Assembly (NCBI GenBank): GCA_039602395.1
Contig: JBCNJP010000003.1
Span: 17,269,167 to 17,333,166, forward strand
DNA: 64,000 nucleotides
Reading direction: 5' to 3'
Origin: Deinandra increscens subsp. villosa
Lineage: Eukaryota; Streptophyta; Magnoliopsida; Asterales; Asteraceae
Below the pieces are notes generated by a model. It had not been told where the DNA came from. It saw nothing but the letters and a program-made list of their open reading frames with translations, and searched no databases. This document shows, in pieces, positions 34,680-46,929 of the stretch (positions within the stretch are counted from its first letter, which is position 1; the number at the start of each line of letters is the position of its first letter). A program made the translations under genes and the position numbers.

Positions 34680-35070
34680 TGTTTGAAATGTTCGAGTGCC
34701 TCTTTAGTGATGTTTGGTTGGTAAACCCGGAAAAACCACATCGACCCGGATGTCACTAACGAGTCGGTCAAGTCGCGCCATGACGTTAGCATGCACATGG
34801 AGTGCATGTCCGATTTTGGTCGAGTGGTTATGCTCGGGGTATATATAAAAAAGATGTTTATGACAAGTTTGGTGTTTTGATTGATTTATTTATGTTGCAT
34901 GTCACGTGGCTAAGACTTATAAGTTCGGATCCTACATGATTATTGTAACGATCTAACAAACGTGACCAGCCATAAGAAAACCCGTGCATGTGTACTAGAT
35001 CTATGACGCATGCGGGTGAATATTTGTTCGAAGTCTTATAAATGGTTAAAAGGATTTAGCTATTTGGTGG
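34680..35070. other. Non-coding spacer
   Basis: No gene, repeat or terminal structure recognised. Confidence 0.4.
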
Positions 35071-36492
35071 CTTAGTTTGGTTATGAAAATGAGAGTTTTT
35101 ACTTACTAATACACTGTAATTCACAAAAAAGGTCATGCATTTTATGCCAGAAATCTTCCACGGTGCTTGGTCCCCACTAGTTCACCCACCGCACCACCAC
35201 CCCCACCAAGTGTAGCGGTGGCCTAGTGCCTGCCCGCATCCACGTCGGCCTCCCCGTGATGTGCGGTGGAGGCATTGCATATGTCCTAAGAGTTCGACAT
35301 AAAAATATATTCGCCTTCAAAGTCAAATATAAGAAAGTGGATGTAACCCAAGCAGAGATCACAGACAACATTGGACCATCCATTGGTAAAAATAAATTCA
35401 TTGTCAACTAATTTTTAGGGTAAAAATTCATTGTTAAAATGTTGGCCAATAAGAAATTATTCATGACAGTAGGAATTGACTACAAAATCTAAAAATTATA
35501 ATTGTTTAAACTATCACAAAACCTAAAAAAATAGTACAAAAATATAAAGAAAGCTTCTGTACCATTTGAGGGAATTTTGGATCCACGAAAACATCGAAGA
35601 AGCACGTGCCATATAAGTGAGACATTTTCTAGATTGAAACACTACAAGTAAATTTAATGATCAACAAATATAACAATTTCCTTTATACAATTCGAACTTC
35701 AATATAGTAGCCATTATATAACTTCAATATAATGCTAAGGAAAGAAAGAAAGAAATCATACAGTTTGAACATGTTAAAAACATTTTCTGTTATAAAACAA
35801 CAAAAATTAATAAGTTTAAATATCTCCATAACAATTAAGAAAATGTAAGAGTTAAGAAAACCTAATATGCCAAAACATAAAAGAATGATTTTCTTTGGTA
35901 AGTTCGACATCTTATAAATAATTTGAGTAAATGCAATTTGAATTCTTCAAGAACTTATGTAAATTTTGTACTTGATTGTAGATGTGAAAAGTGTATAAAG
36001 TTTATAAGGAAATTGATACGATCCACCCGTTATTTAGTTGATACGATTCATGGTTCGAAGACTAAGTGAAGTCAAAGTCAAAGTTACAAGTCTTTTTTTT
36101 TGAACGGCCAACGAATGCCCCGGAAAACCCGGGGACTATTTACACCAGTTGAACTCATTCCAGGGAAAATCCACCTCCGCGAGCGGCCGGGTGGTCAAAC
36201 CTGGGAGCTCAAGGATCGAACTTGTGACCTTTCAGCCCCAAGTCTCCCCTTATCGCCAATGCCCATTTCAAAGTGTTGCCCGTAAGAATCGAGCATGTGT
36301 CTCAAGTAGAGAACACAGGCTTCCTACCACTACACCACAATATAAGTTGCAAAGTGACAAGTTTTTAAGTGTATTTATGGAGTCAAGTCAACAAGCTTAA
36401 GTATTAGAGTCTAGTCAATAAAGCATAAGTTTAGGAGAATAATATTGACCAACATTAATCTTGGTCTTACCTAGTTTTTCTATATATTGTAA
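35071..36492 (+). repeat. Inverted duplicate segment, left copy
   Basis: The reverse complement of this segment is 62580-64000 with high identity along its full length, including the same nested SINE. The match reaches the window's right edge and so probably extends further. It ends on this side exactly where the Helitron begins. 36013-36492 is the same 307-bp LTR family found at 60745-62469, here interrupted by the SINE. 35071-36012 is AT-rich flank without a credible gene. Confidence 0.9.
36092..36349 (-). mobile_element. tRNA-derived SINE inside LTR, left copy
   Basis: On the minus strand it begins with tRNA-like TGGTGTAGTGGTAGG (A-box-like) and CAGGCTCGATTC (B-box-like; here slightly diverged) and ends in an A-rich tail. 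Flanks are 36079-36091 and 36350-36362, a 13-bp target duplication with one mismatch. It occupies the same site in the inverted copy (62723-62978). Confidence 0.85.
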
Positions 36493-36530
36493 CTAGCCAG
36501 TGACCCGGGTAAATACCCGGGGCTAAAAAG
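36493..36530 (-). other. Helitron 3' terminus with hairpin
   Basis: 7-bp stem cccgggt/acccggg with a 4-nt loop (about 36504-36521), ten bases from the CTAG end. The rolling-circle termination signal of Helitrons has this form. The coding region stops only 118 bp away, at 36611. Confidence 0.9.
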
Positions 36531-36610
36531 TAAAAAAAAAATGAAATATATTATGGAAAAGATAATTGGTAAAACATATTCAATAATAATAAAACAAAGT
36601 TCAATAACCG

Positions 36611-39600
36611 TTACAAATTTGAGAATAGAGATTTATACACTATGTTTTTTGTTACATTGGTTGGACGACCGTCTTCATCCAAAATCAAGATCTTTAAACC
36701 CTTCTTGCTCTTCACCCTTGATAAAGCAACATATAATTGACCGTGAGAGAAGACGGGAGCTTTCAAATACAATCCAACTCTAGAAAGAGATTGACCTTGA
36801 CTTTTGTTTATTGTCATTGCAAAACAAACAGATATTGGAAACTGCCTTCTTTGAAAACGAAAAGCAATTTTTTTATCTGTTGGAACCAAGGAGAGTCGAG
36901 GAATAAAAGTCCTGAATCCAATGTTGCTTCCAGAGATAATAACAGCTTCAATCACGTGCCTTCCTAGAGCTACAATCTGAAGGCGTGTTCCATTACATAG
37001 TCCGTTCCTCTGATCAATGTTTCTAAGCAGCATAACAGGAACACCGACTTTCAACACAAGCCGATGATTTGGAATGCCAGATATATGTAGAGAATTCAGG
37101 ACGTCTGGTGAGTATAAGTTACGATCAAAACTATCACCTACCATCTCATCTTGACATACAGAGTCTGAGCTTAAATACTCATGTTCCTCACCGGGAACCA
37201 AAGAAAGCAAACGGTTGTTGATATCATCGACAACTTCATTAGTTGGGGCGAGAACAGCTCTTTCAGACCAAAAGTCCCGATCACCGAAGTTGTCAAGAAG
37301 CGAAGGATAAACAAACTCAATAAGATCACTAACTGGATCAGATGAATCATCAATAAGAAGATCATAAGGAATATTTATATCTGACTCACCATCATTATCT
37401 CCACCGACTTTTCCTTCTCCAATATCCAAAAGCCACCGAGCAAAATCAGCTGTTTCTTCTATCTCCGATGGATCGTTACCTTGAAGAAGACGCATGTTTT
37501 TTGTTAACCTTAAAACCTTACACTCTCTCCAAATGTAAGACGAAGTAAGGCAGGAAGTAACAACATCTTGATTTGAAGCGCCTTGAAGGACCGGAAGAAT
37601 CTGTCTAAAGTCTCCACCAAAAACAACAACTTTACCACCAAACAAAGGCTTATCTGCTATATTATTACCGGTACATAGAACATCCTTCAAACTTTTATCT
37701 AAAGCTTCAAATGCATGCTTATGTATCATAGGAGCCTCGTCCCATATAATTAACTTTGTTTGTTGTAATAAGTCTGAGATGTCACTATGGCGCGACATTG
37801 AACAAAGAGAGTCTTCGGTGAGATTGAGTGGTATGTGGAACCTAGAATGCGCTGTTCTACCTCCAGGTAACAAAAGTGAAGCTATACCGCTCGATGCAAC
37901 AGTTATAACAATCTGACCTTTTGATCTAATTGCAGTTGACAATGTATTCCACAAAAAGGTCTTTCCAGTACCACCATAACCATAGACAAAAAAAACGCCT
38001 CCATCTTTATCAACCGCATGCATGATCTCCTGAAAAATTGATCTTTGCTCATCTGTTAAAGAGGCATAAAGCCGATCATATTCACTTTCTTGAACTACAG
38101 TGTCATAGTCGAGCTGCTCATTTATAAGGACGTTATTTGCTGAATCTATGACAAAGTTATCGGGGAACGGCATGGTTGGGTAATTGGTAAGGCTTGAGTT
38201 GTGACGGTGTAACACCTTCTCAATTTCACTCAATGTAAGATTCTTCAACTGATCATCTTTGTAGGATAAGGCTGAAAAAAAAAGTTAAATAGTATTCTTT
38301 ATAATAAACGAAAAAACAGACAAAGTAATTAATGCAAATAAAATATAAAGAATAAGCCAATTTAATTAAAGAAATAGTATAAATATCTAACCTGGAGACT
38401 TTAACAGAAGTCTTTGTTTTTTAAGGATACCATCGGATAGATGAGTCCAAGAATTTTCCCAAACAATCTCGGGTCTTGAAAGACTATTGGACAACAGCAT
38501 GGTAACAAAAAGATTCCTTAGATAAGGACCGGTACCATAGAAGCTTGCTTCCTGAATACCTTCGATATATTCCCTGTCGTCGTCTAAAAGCCCCCTTGCG
38601 TAACATGCGTCCCTGAATGTAGGATGTACCACTCCATTAAAGGTGCGAATATCCTCAAACGACGTTGGTCCTTTTACTTTATTTAAAAGTATTCGTAAAA
38701 AATACAGCTCACCAAGCGAAGGAGACACCGAATGGATTCTTCCTAATGAAAACCCTTGTTTACGTGGTTGCCACGACCTTCTATCTAAAACCCACACAAA
38801 CTTTGTAGGGAATTCAACATAAGTCAACTCCTTCGCTTCTGGGTAAATTTTATTGCATTCCATCCATGAGCTGAACTTTGTAGACGCGGCAGAGGGCTTG
38901 TTCATAACCTCATCCATATCATCATCTTCATGAAAAACAACCTGTTGTTGGCCTGGAAGATGAAAAGGCAGTCTGAAAACCGAAGGGGTTCTATAGTGTA
39001 CATCAAATTTCTGAATGCGCCATGCTGCTTCACATGCGGACACATATCTGCAGTCAAAATGAGCCTTAACTTCATCGACCGGTTGCCCATTACTGTCATG
39101 CTCGTCATTTGCAACAAACTTCACACTTGCTCTGTCAGGCCCTTTATTTATATACTTGAAAAGATACTTGATTGAATTTCCTTGGTTGCACCACTCAGTG
39201 TTAATATGTGCCTGGTATCTTTTCAGAAGAACTTTATTGTATGGGACAACATACCTGCAATCTAAATCATGACCAGACTTCAACACTTTGGGTCCGCCCT
39301 CACGTCTTCGATAAAGAGGATAGCCATCCGTATCTACAGAAGTATAGTCGCGGTAATCCTTAGGAAAACGTTTTGTACAATCTTTACCGTTCATGCACGG
39401 AGACTTCATGTTATGAGATCCGCATGGGCCATGTATCATAAACTCACTGACAAGTTCATACAATTCAGGATCCTCATCTTTATCTGGAATTTCAGCCGAA
39501 ATGTAAGGATCAACATTCTCCACGCAAGGAATCTTATTATCAGGATGCATGAAAAGACAGATGTGGGCATGCGGCAGTCCACGCTTTTGAAACTCAACAG

Positions 39601-42600
39601 TGTAGACAACTACAAAAGTAAAAAACATAAAACTAATAACTAATTGATTCAATTCTAACATAGAAGAATTTCAAGACTATAATAAGAGTAATATTTAATG
39701 ATAAAAAAGACCACCATAAGTAATAAGAGTTTAAACTTATAATACCTGCTTGGACTCTTCCGAGTATGGAGTTCTTCTTTAAATCTGTAATTAAAGAATC
39801 AAGCTTCATTTTGAATAGTCTGGATAAGATATTCGGCTTGTCCTCAGGACGTAGACTTGTATCAGCTAAATATCTTGTCATCTCTGGCCATTTTGGATTG
39901 CAGGTCATGGTGATAAAAAAATCCGGATAACCATACCATTTGCAAATCGACATTGCATCCAGATAGTTCTGTAACATATATCTGGCACCACCGGTAAAAG
40001 AAGACGGAAGTATAACCCGCTGACCTTTGTTGGAAAGATCAGTATCACCTAAATTCTGAGCATCGTTGATCTGATTGTAAGTCGTACACCTGAGAGTGCT
40101 CTGTTTGTTCCGAACAAACCATAACCGTTGTGCTTCAATCATTGTATAGGCGTCGACCAAAAACTGTTGAAATAACCTTCTTGAGTTTAGGATTAACGAA
40201 AAACGGTTTACACGATCTTGTATTCGGTAACAGAAGTACTCTCTCATCGTGCATTTCTTGTTCCTCTTATTAGCCTGATCAAGAATGACATCTCTATGAA
40301 GAATGTCTACATGGTAACAATCTTCACCGAATGGGAAGAGAAGTGGATATTGTAGGGCTAGATAAGAAGGATGCAACTCGCTGATTCGCTGTAAAGATCC
40401 AGCTGTGGTACGAACAACTATATCACGTGGTTCGATATTGTCCTCAAAATCTCCAATTATTAATGCCGCGACTTCAGATGCAGATGGTAGGTTATATTTT
40501 CGTCCATCTTGCGACCGTCTACCAATAAGCCGCAATTTCAAATCAACTGTAGGATTTTCTTCATAGATATCCCTAACCATCCTGTATGTTTTAACTAACT
40601 GGTTCTGTGAGTCTAACATATGTTTCAACTGTTGAATAATTTCAAGCTCCAACTGCGATGTTGACGAAGTTGACGGTCTGTCGCTATCACTGTTTAACAA
40701 TAGAATAAATAATACAAGTTAATTTACAAATGCATGTGAAAAGTAGTTGACTATAATAAAAAAATTTACTCTATAAAATTTAACAATAAAGGACAAAGAA
40801 AAATACCAAAGAATTGATTGACGGTTTGAAAGTTCGTTCTCCGTATCGTAAATGTATAGTTGTGAAAATTTTGGCGTTTCACCCTGTTGAGGAAGCAAAG
40901 TTCCAATTCTATGATAATTTTCTCCACTTAAACGAAATGTAAACGGCCCTCTTCCTTTGTTGATTTTCTTGTCAATTTTTCCACCCATAGAGGTAAAAGA
41001 GAACATCGAATTGTAACGTCGAATGTTCTTAACAAAGTTTCTGCTCTTCACATCAGATGACTTAAAAAGATTAACATAGCTTTCCTCAGGTTGTTTTAAA
41101 TCTGGAAGCTCAACCTTTCCAAATCCACAACAAAATGAATAGCTCCTACCAGAACTATTTTTCATCGAGTTAACACATTCGTCCTTCCATAACTTCGACT
41201 GACATGCATCGCATATAGTGGACTGGTCACCATGATCAAGGTATTCTGTTTCAATAAAAGGTTTAACAGAGAAAAAATCATATAAAGTGGGCTAGATAAT
41301 AAAAATTAATAAATATATTAAAAAATCTTAATAGACTAACAAACCTTTAGAGATGCCTTTATAAATGTTTACTTCATTATCATGGTGAATATCAACTTCT
41401 TCATCTGATGTTAAATCTCCCATACGTATGGGAGATAAATCGGTAACTTTTCGTTTGCCTTTTCTAATAGCATCTCTTGATACGGACAAAGAAGAAGTTG
41501 GAGCTAAAAGATAACACAAAAAGAAAATTAAAAAATACAAAATTATTAAAGTTAAAGATATATTTATATGTTTTAATAAACCAAAGAAATTAGTTATACC
41601 ATTTGAATTGTCATTTAATGCAACCGTAGAGGAAGGATTAATGACTTGTGAAGAGGACGATATATGCAGAGATACTTGCACTTTCTTTTTTTTTCTTTCT
41701 GCCATTAACATCTTTCTTTTCTGTCTATTATGTTTCGAAGAATTCAAATAATCATTTCTAGAATCTGAAAATAATTTAAAAAAAACGTAAGTTAAAAAAT
41801 ACGAATTATAAAAATGGCCGGTAGAATCACTGTAAACGAAGATTAAAACTAAAACTCATACCATTTGAAATGTGACTATAAGGAGTTGTTGAAGTAGGGA
41901 GATAAGCATTTGCAAAAGAAGTTGGACCTAAAGATAATACAAATAATTTAATTTCATAAACTACAAGATGGTTGTAATAAACATTCCATAATACATTAAA
42001 AACGGGAGTAAAAATCATACCGTTTGATATGTCAGTAAAAGGGTATTTGTAAGGAGGTGTTGAAGTAGTGACCAAAGAAACCGGTGAAGAAGATCGACCT
42101 TTAAATATTCGGAACACATTAAATAAAATAAAGTAATACAATGCTTTATATATGATTAGCAATTCTAATTACTTTAAAGAACAATTCAAATTTAAAATCA
42201 TACCGTTTGATAATTGAATAGGAGGATACATATAAGGAGGTGTTGAAGTAGATCCAAAATGAATGGGTGAAAAAGTTCGACCTTCAAACAATAGAAAGAA
42301 ATTAAATGAAATTAAGTAATAGAAAGATTGATATATGATTTGTTAGTATAATTACTTTAAACGACAATTGAGATTCAAAAGCATACCATTGGATATGTCA
42401 CTAAGAGGATATCTAGAAGGAGGTGTTGAAGTACACCCAAAAGAAATATGAGCAGAAGTTCGACCTAAAGATGATATAAAAAAATTATATTCAATGAAGT
42501 AATAGAAATTTGGATAAACATTGAAATATATCCGTATTAAGAAAAAAATGAAGTAAATTTACCATAGTTTTTATGAGGTAACGGAATTGTAGAATGTGTG

Positions 42601-43101
42601 TTACTGGAGGACAGTTGGTTATGTTTCCGTTCGGCCATTATCATTTTCCTTTTCACCCTGTTTTGTGTAGCAGGATTTGTATAAGTACCTGTGCTAACTG
42701 ACATTAAGAAAGAAATAGTAAAATAGATAGATTTTAAAGAATTGTATTAATAGTATAAGTACTTGCATGACACCTGAAAGATAAAAACTTACCGTTACTT
42801 ATGTCACCAAGAGGTGATCTATAAGTTTTATCTGAAGCATGCATAGAAGTTTCAATTGTAGATGATGTCTGTGGTATTCTTCCTCTTTTTGCATCCAATA
42901 CAGCTTTTCTGTATTTTCTATTCTGTTTTGGCATGTTTGAATAATGAATACTATTATTTGAAATGCCAAAGAAAGGGGAAACATAAATGTTTTTGTTGAG
43001 TTGTGTAAAACTCGAAAGGTTCAAGGTTCGTTGTGATTTTCTTTCATTTTCTTCAGGTATACGAACTTTATTTTTTCCTTTATTTTCTTTGCTTCTCATA
43101 T
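36611..43101 (-). CDS. Helitron RepHel protein (12 coding exons, open throughout)
   Basis: Exons I can splice with GT/AG ends: 43101-42793 (ATG at 43099), 42697-42563, 42464-42387, 42281-42204, 42098-42021, 41927-41862, 41764-41600, 41503-41345, 41245-40807, 40689-39746, 39609-38392, 38271-36611. The coding length is 5328 nt, 1775 codons plus stop, with all phases matching. Rep motifs: CDACQSKLWKDEC zinc-like (exon 9), FITMTCNPKWPEM (about residue 765), HUH FQKRGLPHAHI (about 825) and the tyrosine pair KYLFKYINKG (about 963). Pif1-type helicase: GYGGTGKT (about 1318), IIWDEAP, FGGDFRQILPV, NKSQGQSL and QLYVALSR. These support rolling-circle nicking and unwinding. The N-terminal exons are repetitive. 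No internal stop was found. Confidence 0.92.
41862..42464 (-). repeat. Tandem exon array in the Helitron gene
   Basis: There are four consecutive exons, three of 78 bp and one of 66 bp, starting at 42387, 42204, 42021 and 41862 (periods 183, 183 and 159). Each has phase 1 at both ends and shares the pattern GR(T/S)....TSTPPY.YP..DISNG. Splice sites and parts of the introns are conserved too. The neighbouring exons 1 and 7 end in related PLGDISNG / LNDNSNG. Confidence 0.9.
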
Positions 43102-44509
43102 CTGTTGGACAAAAGAATAGAAGAACGATTACAAAAATTCATCAACATTATTAATAATATCTCGATTTAATCAGCGAAAAAGGTGTAATATCTCGAATCA
43201 ATAATATATCGAAATTACATTTAATGTAAATTGTAATAAATAGAACCACGATCAAACCAAGGTTCCATAATTTCTATCGATACAAATGGTGCAAGTAATT
43301 TTTTTATCAACTATTCAACATAAAAAATACCAATTGAATGCTCTGATATACAAATTCAGCAAATGAACCGGACGTATGAAACATATTAGAGATGACCATT
43401 GTGGATCAGAATAAAGCACATCAAACAATAAAGCACTTAAATATGAACTTAAATATTTTCTAGAACTTAAATAGGTTATGAATAGGTTTTGTGTCATATC
43501 CTAAATATTTATAAATATAAATATTATTGTTTTTAACTAAACCGTACTATTGAAAACTGTTTTTGTTTTATATATTTATAAATATAAATATTATTGTTTC
43601 GATGGATTAATTTGAAGTTGAAACAAAGTTGTTGTAAAATTACAAAAATCAAAAAAGGTAAGTTGATATTGAATTTACATTATGAAAATTACATTAATAA
43701 CAAAATAAATTGCTAAAGTTATGGACTTTATAGTCAAAATGAATATAATGGAAAGTCAATTCTCCGTGTTATAAATAATTAAAGTTCGTTTAGTGTTTAT
43801 AACTTTTATATTTATTTTGTTTCATAAGAAAATCAGTAAATTTAGTCACAGATAAGTTTCAATAAAATTCATTTTAGAATATCTTTTTTAAGTCATTAAT
43901 TATGGAATTTAATTGAATTTAATTATGGAATTTAATTGAATTTAATTATGGAATTTAGTCAAAAATGAAAATTTAACTTCAAAGTTGAATTTAATTGGGA
44001 AAATATATTTTTAGAGCATTATTCATAGTAGACAGTGAGATAAGAAAAAAACAGTTATGTATTTAACAACCCTACCAATAAAACATGGATATAATAAACG
44101 ATTATAAATCAAATGAAATTTGTATATTATGGAATTTTTGAAAGAATCGCATAAAAAAAATTTTATGCATGTATCGTAAAAATAGGTAGTACAATTCGGA
44201 AATTGTAGTTGATACTCAATTTATTACAAATTGTTATTTCAATTATAAGCTACCCATTAATTACTAATTAGTATTTTGAGACATTTATTATATCAATTTA
44301 AAATATTAACATTATATTTAAACATTATTTAAATATAATATTTATTTTAAGTTCACACTTATTCAGATATCTTCGATCGACTAACATATTTTTGAAGAGT
44401 ATGCATCAATCATGAACAATGTAACAACATATTTAAGAGAGAAGGATCCAAGAGTATGCATTTAAACAGAAGTAAATAGTCATTATAATAGGCTTAATGT
44501 AAAACATAC
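43102..44509 (-). other. 5'-leader intron of the Helitron gene
   Basis: A donor GAG|GTATGT (44509) and an acceptor TTTTGTCCAACAG|AT (43102) bracket this AT-rich stretch just before the start codon. It contains a 23-bp tandem repeat (43898-43957, about 2.6 copies) and a 28-bp direct repeat (43505-43532 and 43572-43599). The leader exon would be 44510 to about 44610, with a TATTTATA box-like element at 44618-44625. This is prediction from splice signals only. Confidence 0.55.
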
Positions 44510-44759
44510 CTCTGCAAAGATCACTTTAGATAAAAATATTCAAATCAGACTTCAAAGAAAACCGATGATGATTGATTGGGAGAGGAAATCGATGTAGGAG
44601 ACCAAAGTCGTACAATGTATAAATATGATTTTACGTAGCTAAAATATGGAAACAATATAATTAATTATGTACTCAATTAATACAAATTAATTATTAACTT
44701 CGGATTATATGGAAAGTTTTCTAAATTTGGATGGAGATTGGTATTTTAAAATTTCGAAA

Positions 44760-45259
44760 NNNNNNNNNNNNNNNNNNNNNNNNNNNNNNNNNNNNNNNNN
44801 NNNNNNNNNNNNNNNNNNNNNNNNNNNNNNNNNNNNNNNNNNNNNNNNNNNNNNNNNNNNNNNNNNNNNNNNNNNNNNNNNNNNNNNNNNNNNNNNNNNN
44901 NNNNNNNNNNNNNNNNNNNNNNNNNNNNNNNNNNNNNNNNNNNNNNNNNNNNNNNNNNNNNNNNNNNNNNNNNNNNNNNNNNNNNNNNNNNNNNNNNNNN
45001 NNNNNNNNNNNNNNNNNNNNNNNNNNNNNNNNNNNNNNNNNNNNNNNNNNNNNNNNNNNNNNNNNNNNNNNNNNNNNNNNNNNNNNNNNNNNNNNNNNNN
45101 NNNNNNNNNNNNNNNNNNNNNNNNNNNNNNNNNNNNNNNNNNNNNNNNNNNNNNNNNNNNNNNNNNNNNNNNNNNNNNNNNNNNNNNNNNNNNNNNNNNN
45201 NNNNNNNNNNNNNNNNNNNNNNNNNNNNNNNNNNNNNNNNNNNNNNNNNNNNNNNNNNN
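44760..45259. other. Assembly gap, exactly 500 N
   Basis: A round number of N, so probably a placeholder of unknown true length. It hides the Helitron 5' end and the second half of the interrupted host LTR. Confidence 0.98.
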
Positions 45260-46929
45260 GATGTGCTATCAAAAGATATTGCAGAAAATAATTTGTTTTC
45301 TTATTCAAATGTTTAAATAACTATATAAAATAACAAATATATTACAATCCGTGTGAGGATAATAAGCATTTCCAACTCAATCATATGCATCATCATTTTT
45401 CAGGTATCCAGTATTATTTAATAATGGTACACAAATGTACGAGTACAGTGAACCATGTGGCGTCATAAAACGTCACTAGTTAATTAGTTAATTGGTTAAT
45501 TTAACATTAATTTGTAAGTTTTCAAATCCTCAAATTTATTCATTTTTAACTTTTTTCCACATTTTAATCACAACATCATCTAAGGGTAGAGTGACTTACA
45601 TGAGTATAGCACGATTGGAGATTTCGTCGGATAAGTCGAGTCAATCGCTTGTTGTCGAAGTGGTTGAATAATAAACTTTCTTTAATCACAAAATACGACA
45701 TTTGCTCCCAAGTCAAATCGCTCCCAAGTCAAATCAAGGTTATATGCCCACATATTTCCTTCTTTTGTCATTGACATTTGAGCTCGAGCCGGTTTAAATT
45801 ATTGGGCAAAATCTTTTTTTAGTGTAGTTTTTTAAAGGTGATGTCCACGTCTTTTTAAAAAATAGAAAACGTCCCACACAACTTACAACAAGTCCCACAC
45901 AACTTACAACGAGCCTTCTTCGAACCACTTCTCATTATACATAAATCAAAATTACCCTAAATTTCCAGGTTCTTCTTGTAGCAATAACTTTATAAAGAAT
46001 TGTGTTCTCACTTCACCAATATAAATATTATCCACTAGATAGAATCATTTGAGAGATTAATGAATTTATTTATTTAATTAAAAGAGTTGAGAGCGCATTT
46101 CATTGTTCTGATTCGACCAAAACGCCCTACACCTATTTACATAAATATATATTGGAGGGTCCTATGCTACCTGGTGCCATGTTATACGAGCTTGTCATGG
46201 AAGGAATAATCATCATGTTTTCACTTTGATGAATTTTTGCTTCATCTCAAAAGCCACCTCTAACAGTGATCATATTCCACATCTTTGCTTTTTTCTCTCT
46301 GTCCTTTTCACATCTAACTCACAGCCCATAAAATACCAATCAAACATGATCCACATGATTCCATACACCCCACACCCCTTGGCTGTTGCCCACTCAATCA
46401 AGAAATCCACTAGGGTTCTCTTGTTAATTAAGTTATCTTGTATATAAACCAAACAAGTGTCTTTCAACTCTTGCCATATGAATTCTGTTGCTTACTAAAA
46501 ACACTACCCATTGTTCTCTCAAAAGATTCCAACTTCCACTGTTTCATATAACTGCATTTGTAGACTCATCTCTAGATTCAAGCCAAGAAACTTGACATCC
46601 ACTAGGGTTTCTTTTAAGTTGATGTTTTGTAAAACAACCATATAATACCCAACACCAAAAGATTCCAACTTTCACTCAACTTGCATTATTACACTTCTAA
46701 CTCAATCATAAAAGAGATCGTGTGTTTTTTCGCGTAAAAAACACGTACAAGTGTCTTTTCTCTCTTTTTATATAAACTTCGAAAACGCGATATAGGACCT
46801 TGGTTCAATCAAGAAGACAGCCACTAGGGTTTCTTTGAGTTATCCAAAATAGAAACAAAAGAAGGGTCTTTAATTGAAATCTTGTCATACACATTTTGGT
46901 TTGGTTAACTAAAGTTAGTTAAATAGCCA
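45260..46929 (+). promoter_or_regulatory. Upstream region and leader of the ATL gene
   Basis: No gene. It includes a 21-bp tandem duplication (45871-45912). ccactaggg(t) motifs recur at 46407, 46599 and 46821; each contains TAGGGTT(T/C), the telo-box element of plant promoters. TATATAAA at 46770-46777, about 150 bp before the ATG, is a plausible TATA box, which would put the third motif in the 5' leader. Confidence 0.5.

Larger units (their letters stand above)
36493..44759 (-). mobile_element. Autonomous-type Helitron (5' end in assembly gap)
   Basis: The 3' terminus on the minus strand is a hairpin CCCGGGTATTTACCCGGG, then TCACTGGCTAG at 36493, followed by T. This satisfies the rules for Helitrons (subterminal hairpin, CTRR end, insertion between A and T). 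The interrupted host sequence is the 307-bp LTR family, and uninterrupted copies read ...ttgtaa|ttcgatattc at about 60950, 62060 and 62580, which places the boundary exactly. The RepHel gene lies inside on the same strand. I cannot find the TC 5' end or the returning host sequence ttcgatattc before the N gap, so the element is at least 8267 bp. Confidence 0.9.

Noticed and set aside
43505..43957. Short spaced repeats considered as a CRISPR-like array
   Set aside because: Only two or three AT-rich copies in a eukaryotic intron; simple tandem duplication explains them.
44709..45320. Long open frames on both strands around 44709-45320
   Set aside because: They consist of the 500-N gap; no sequence supports them.
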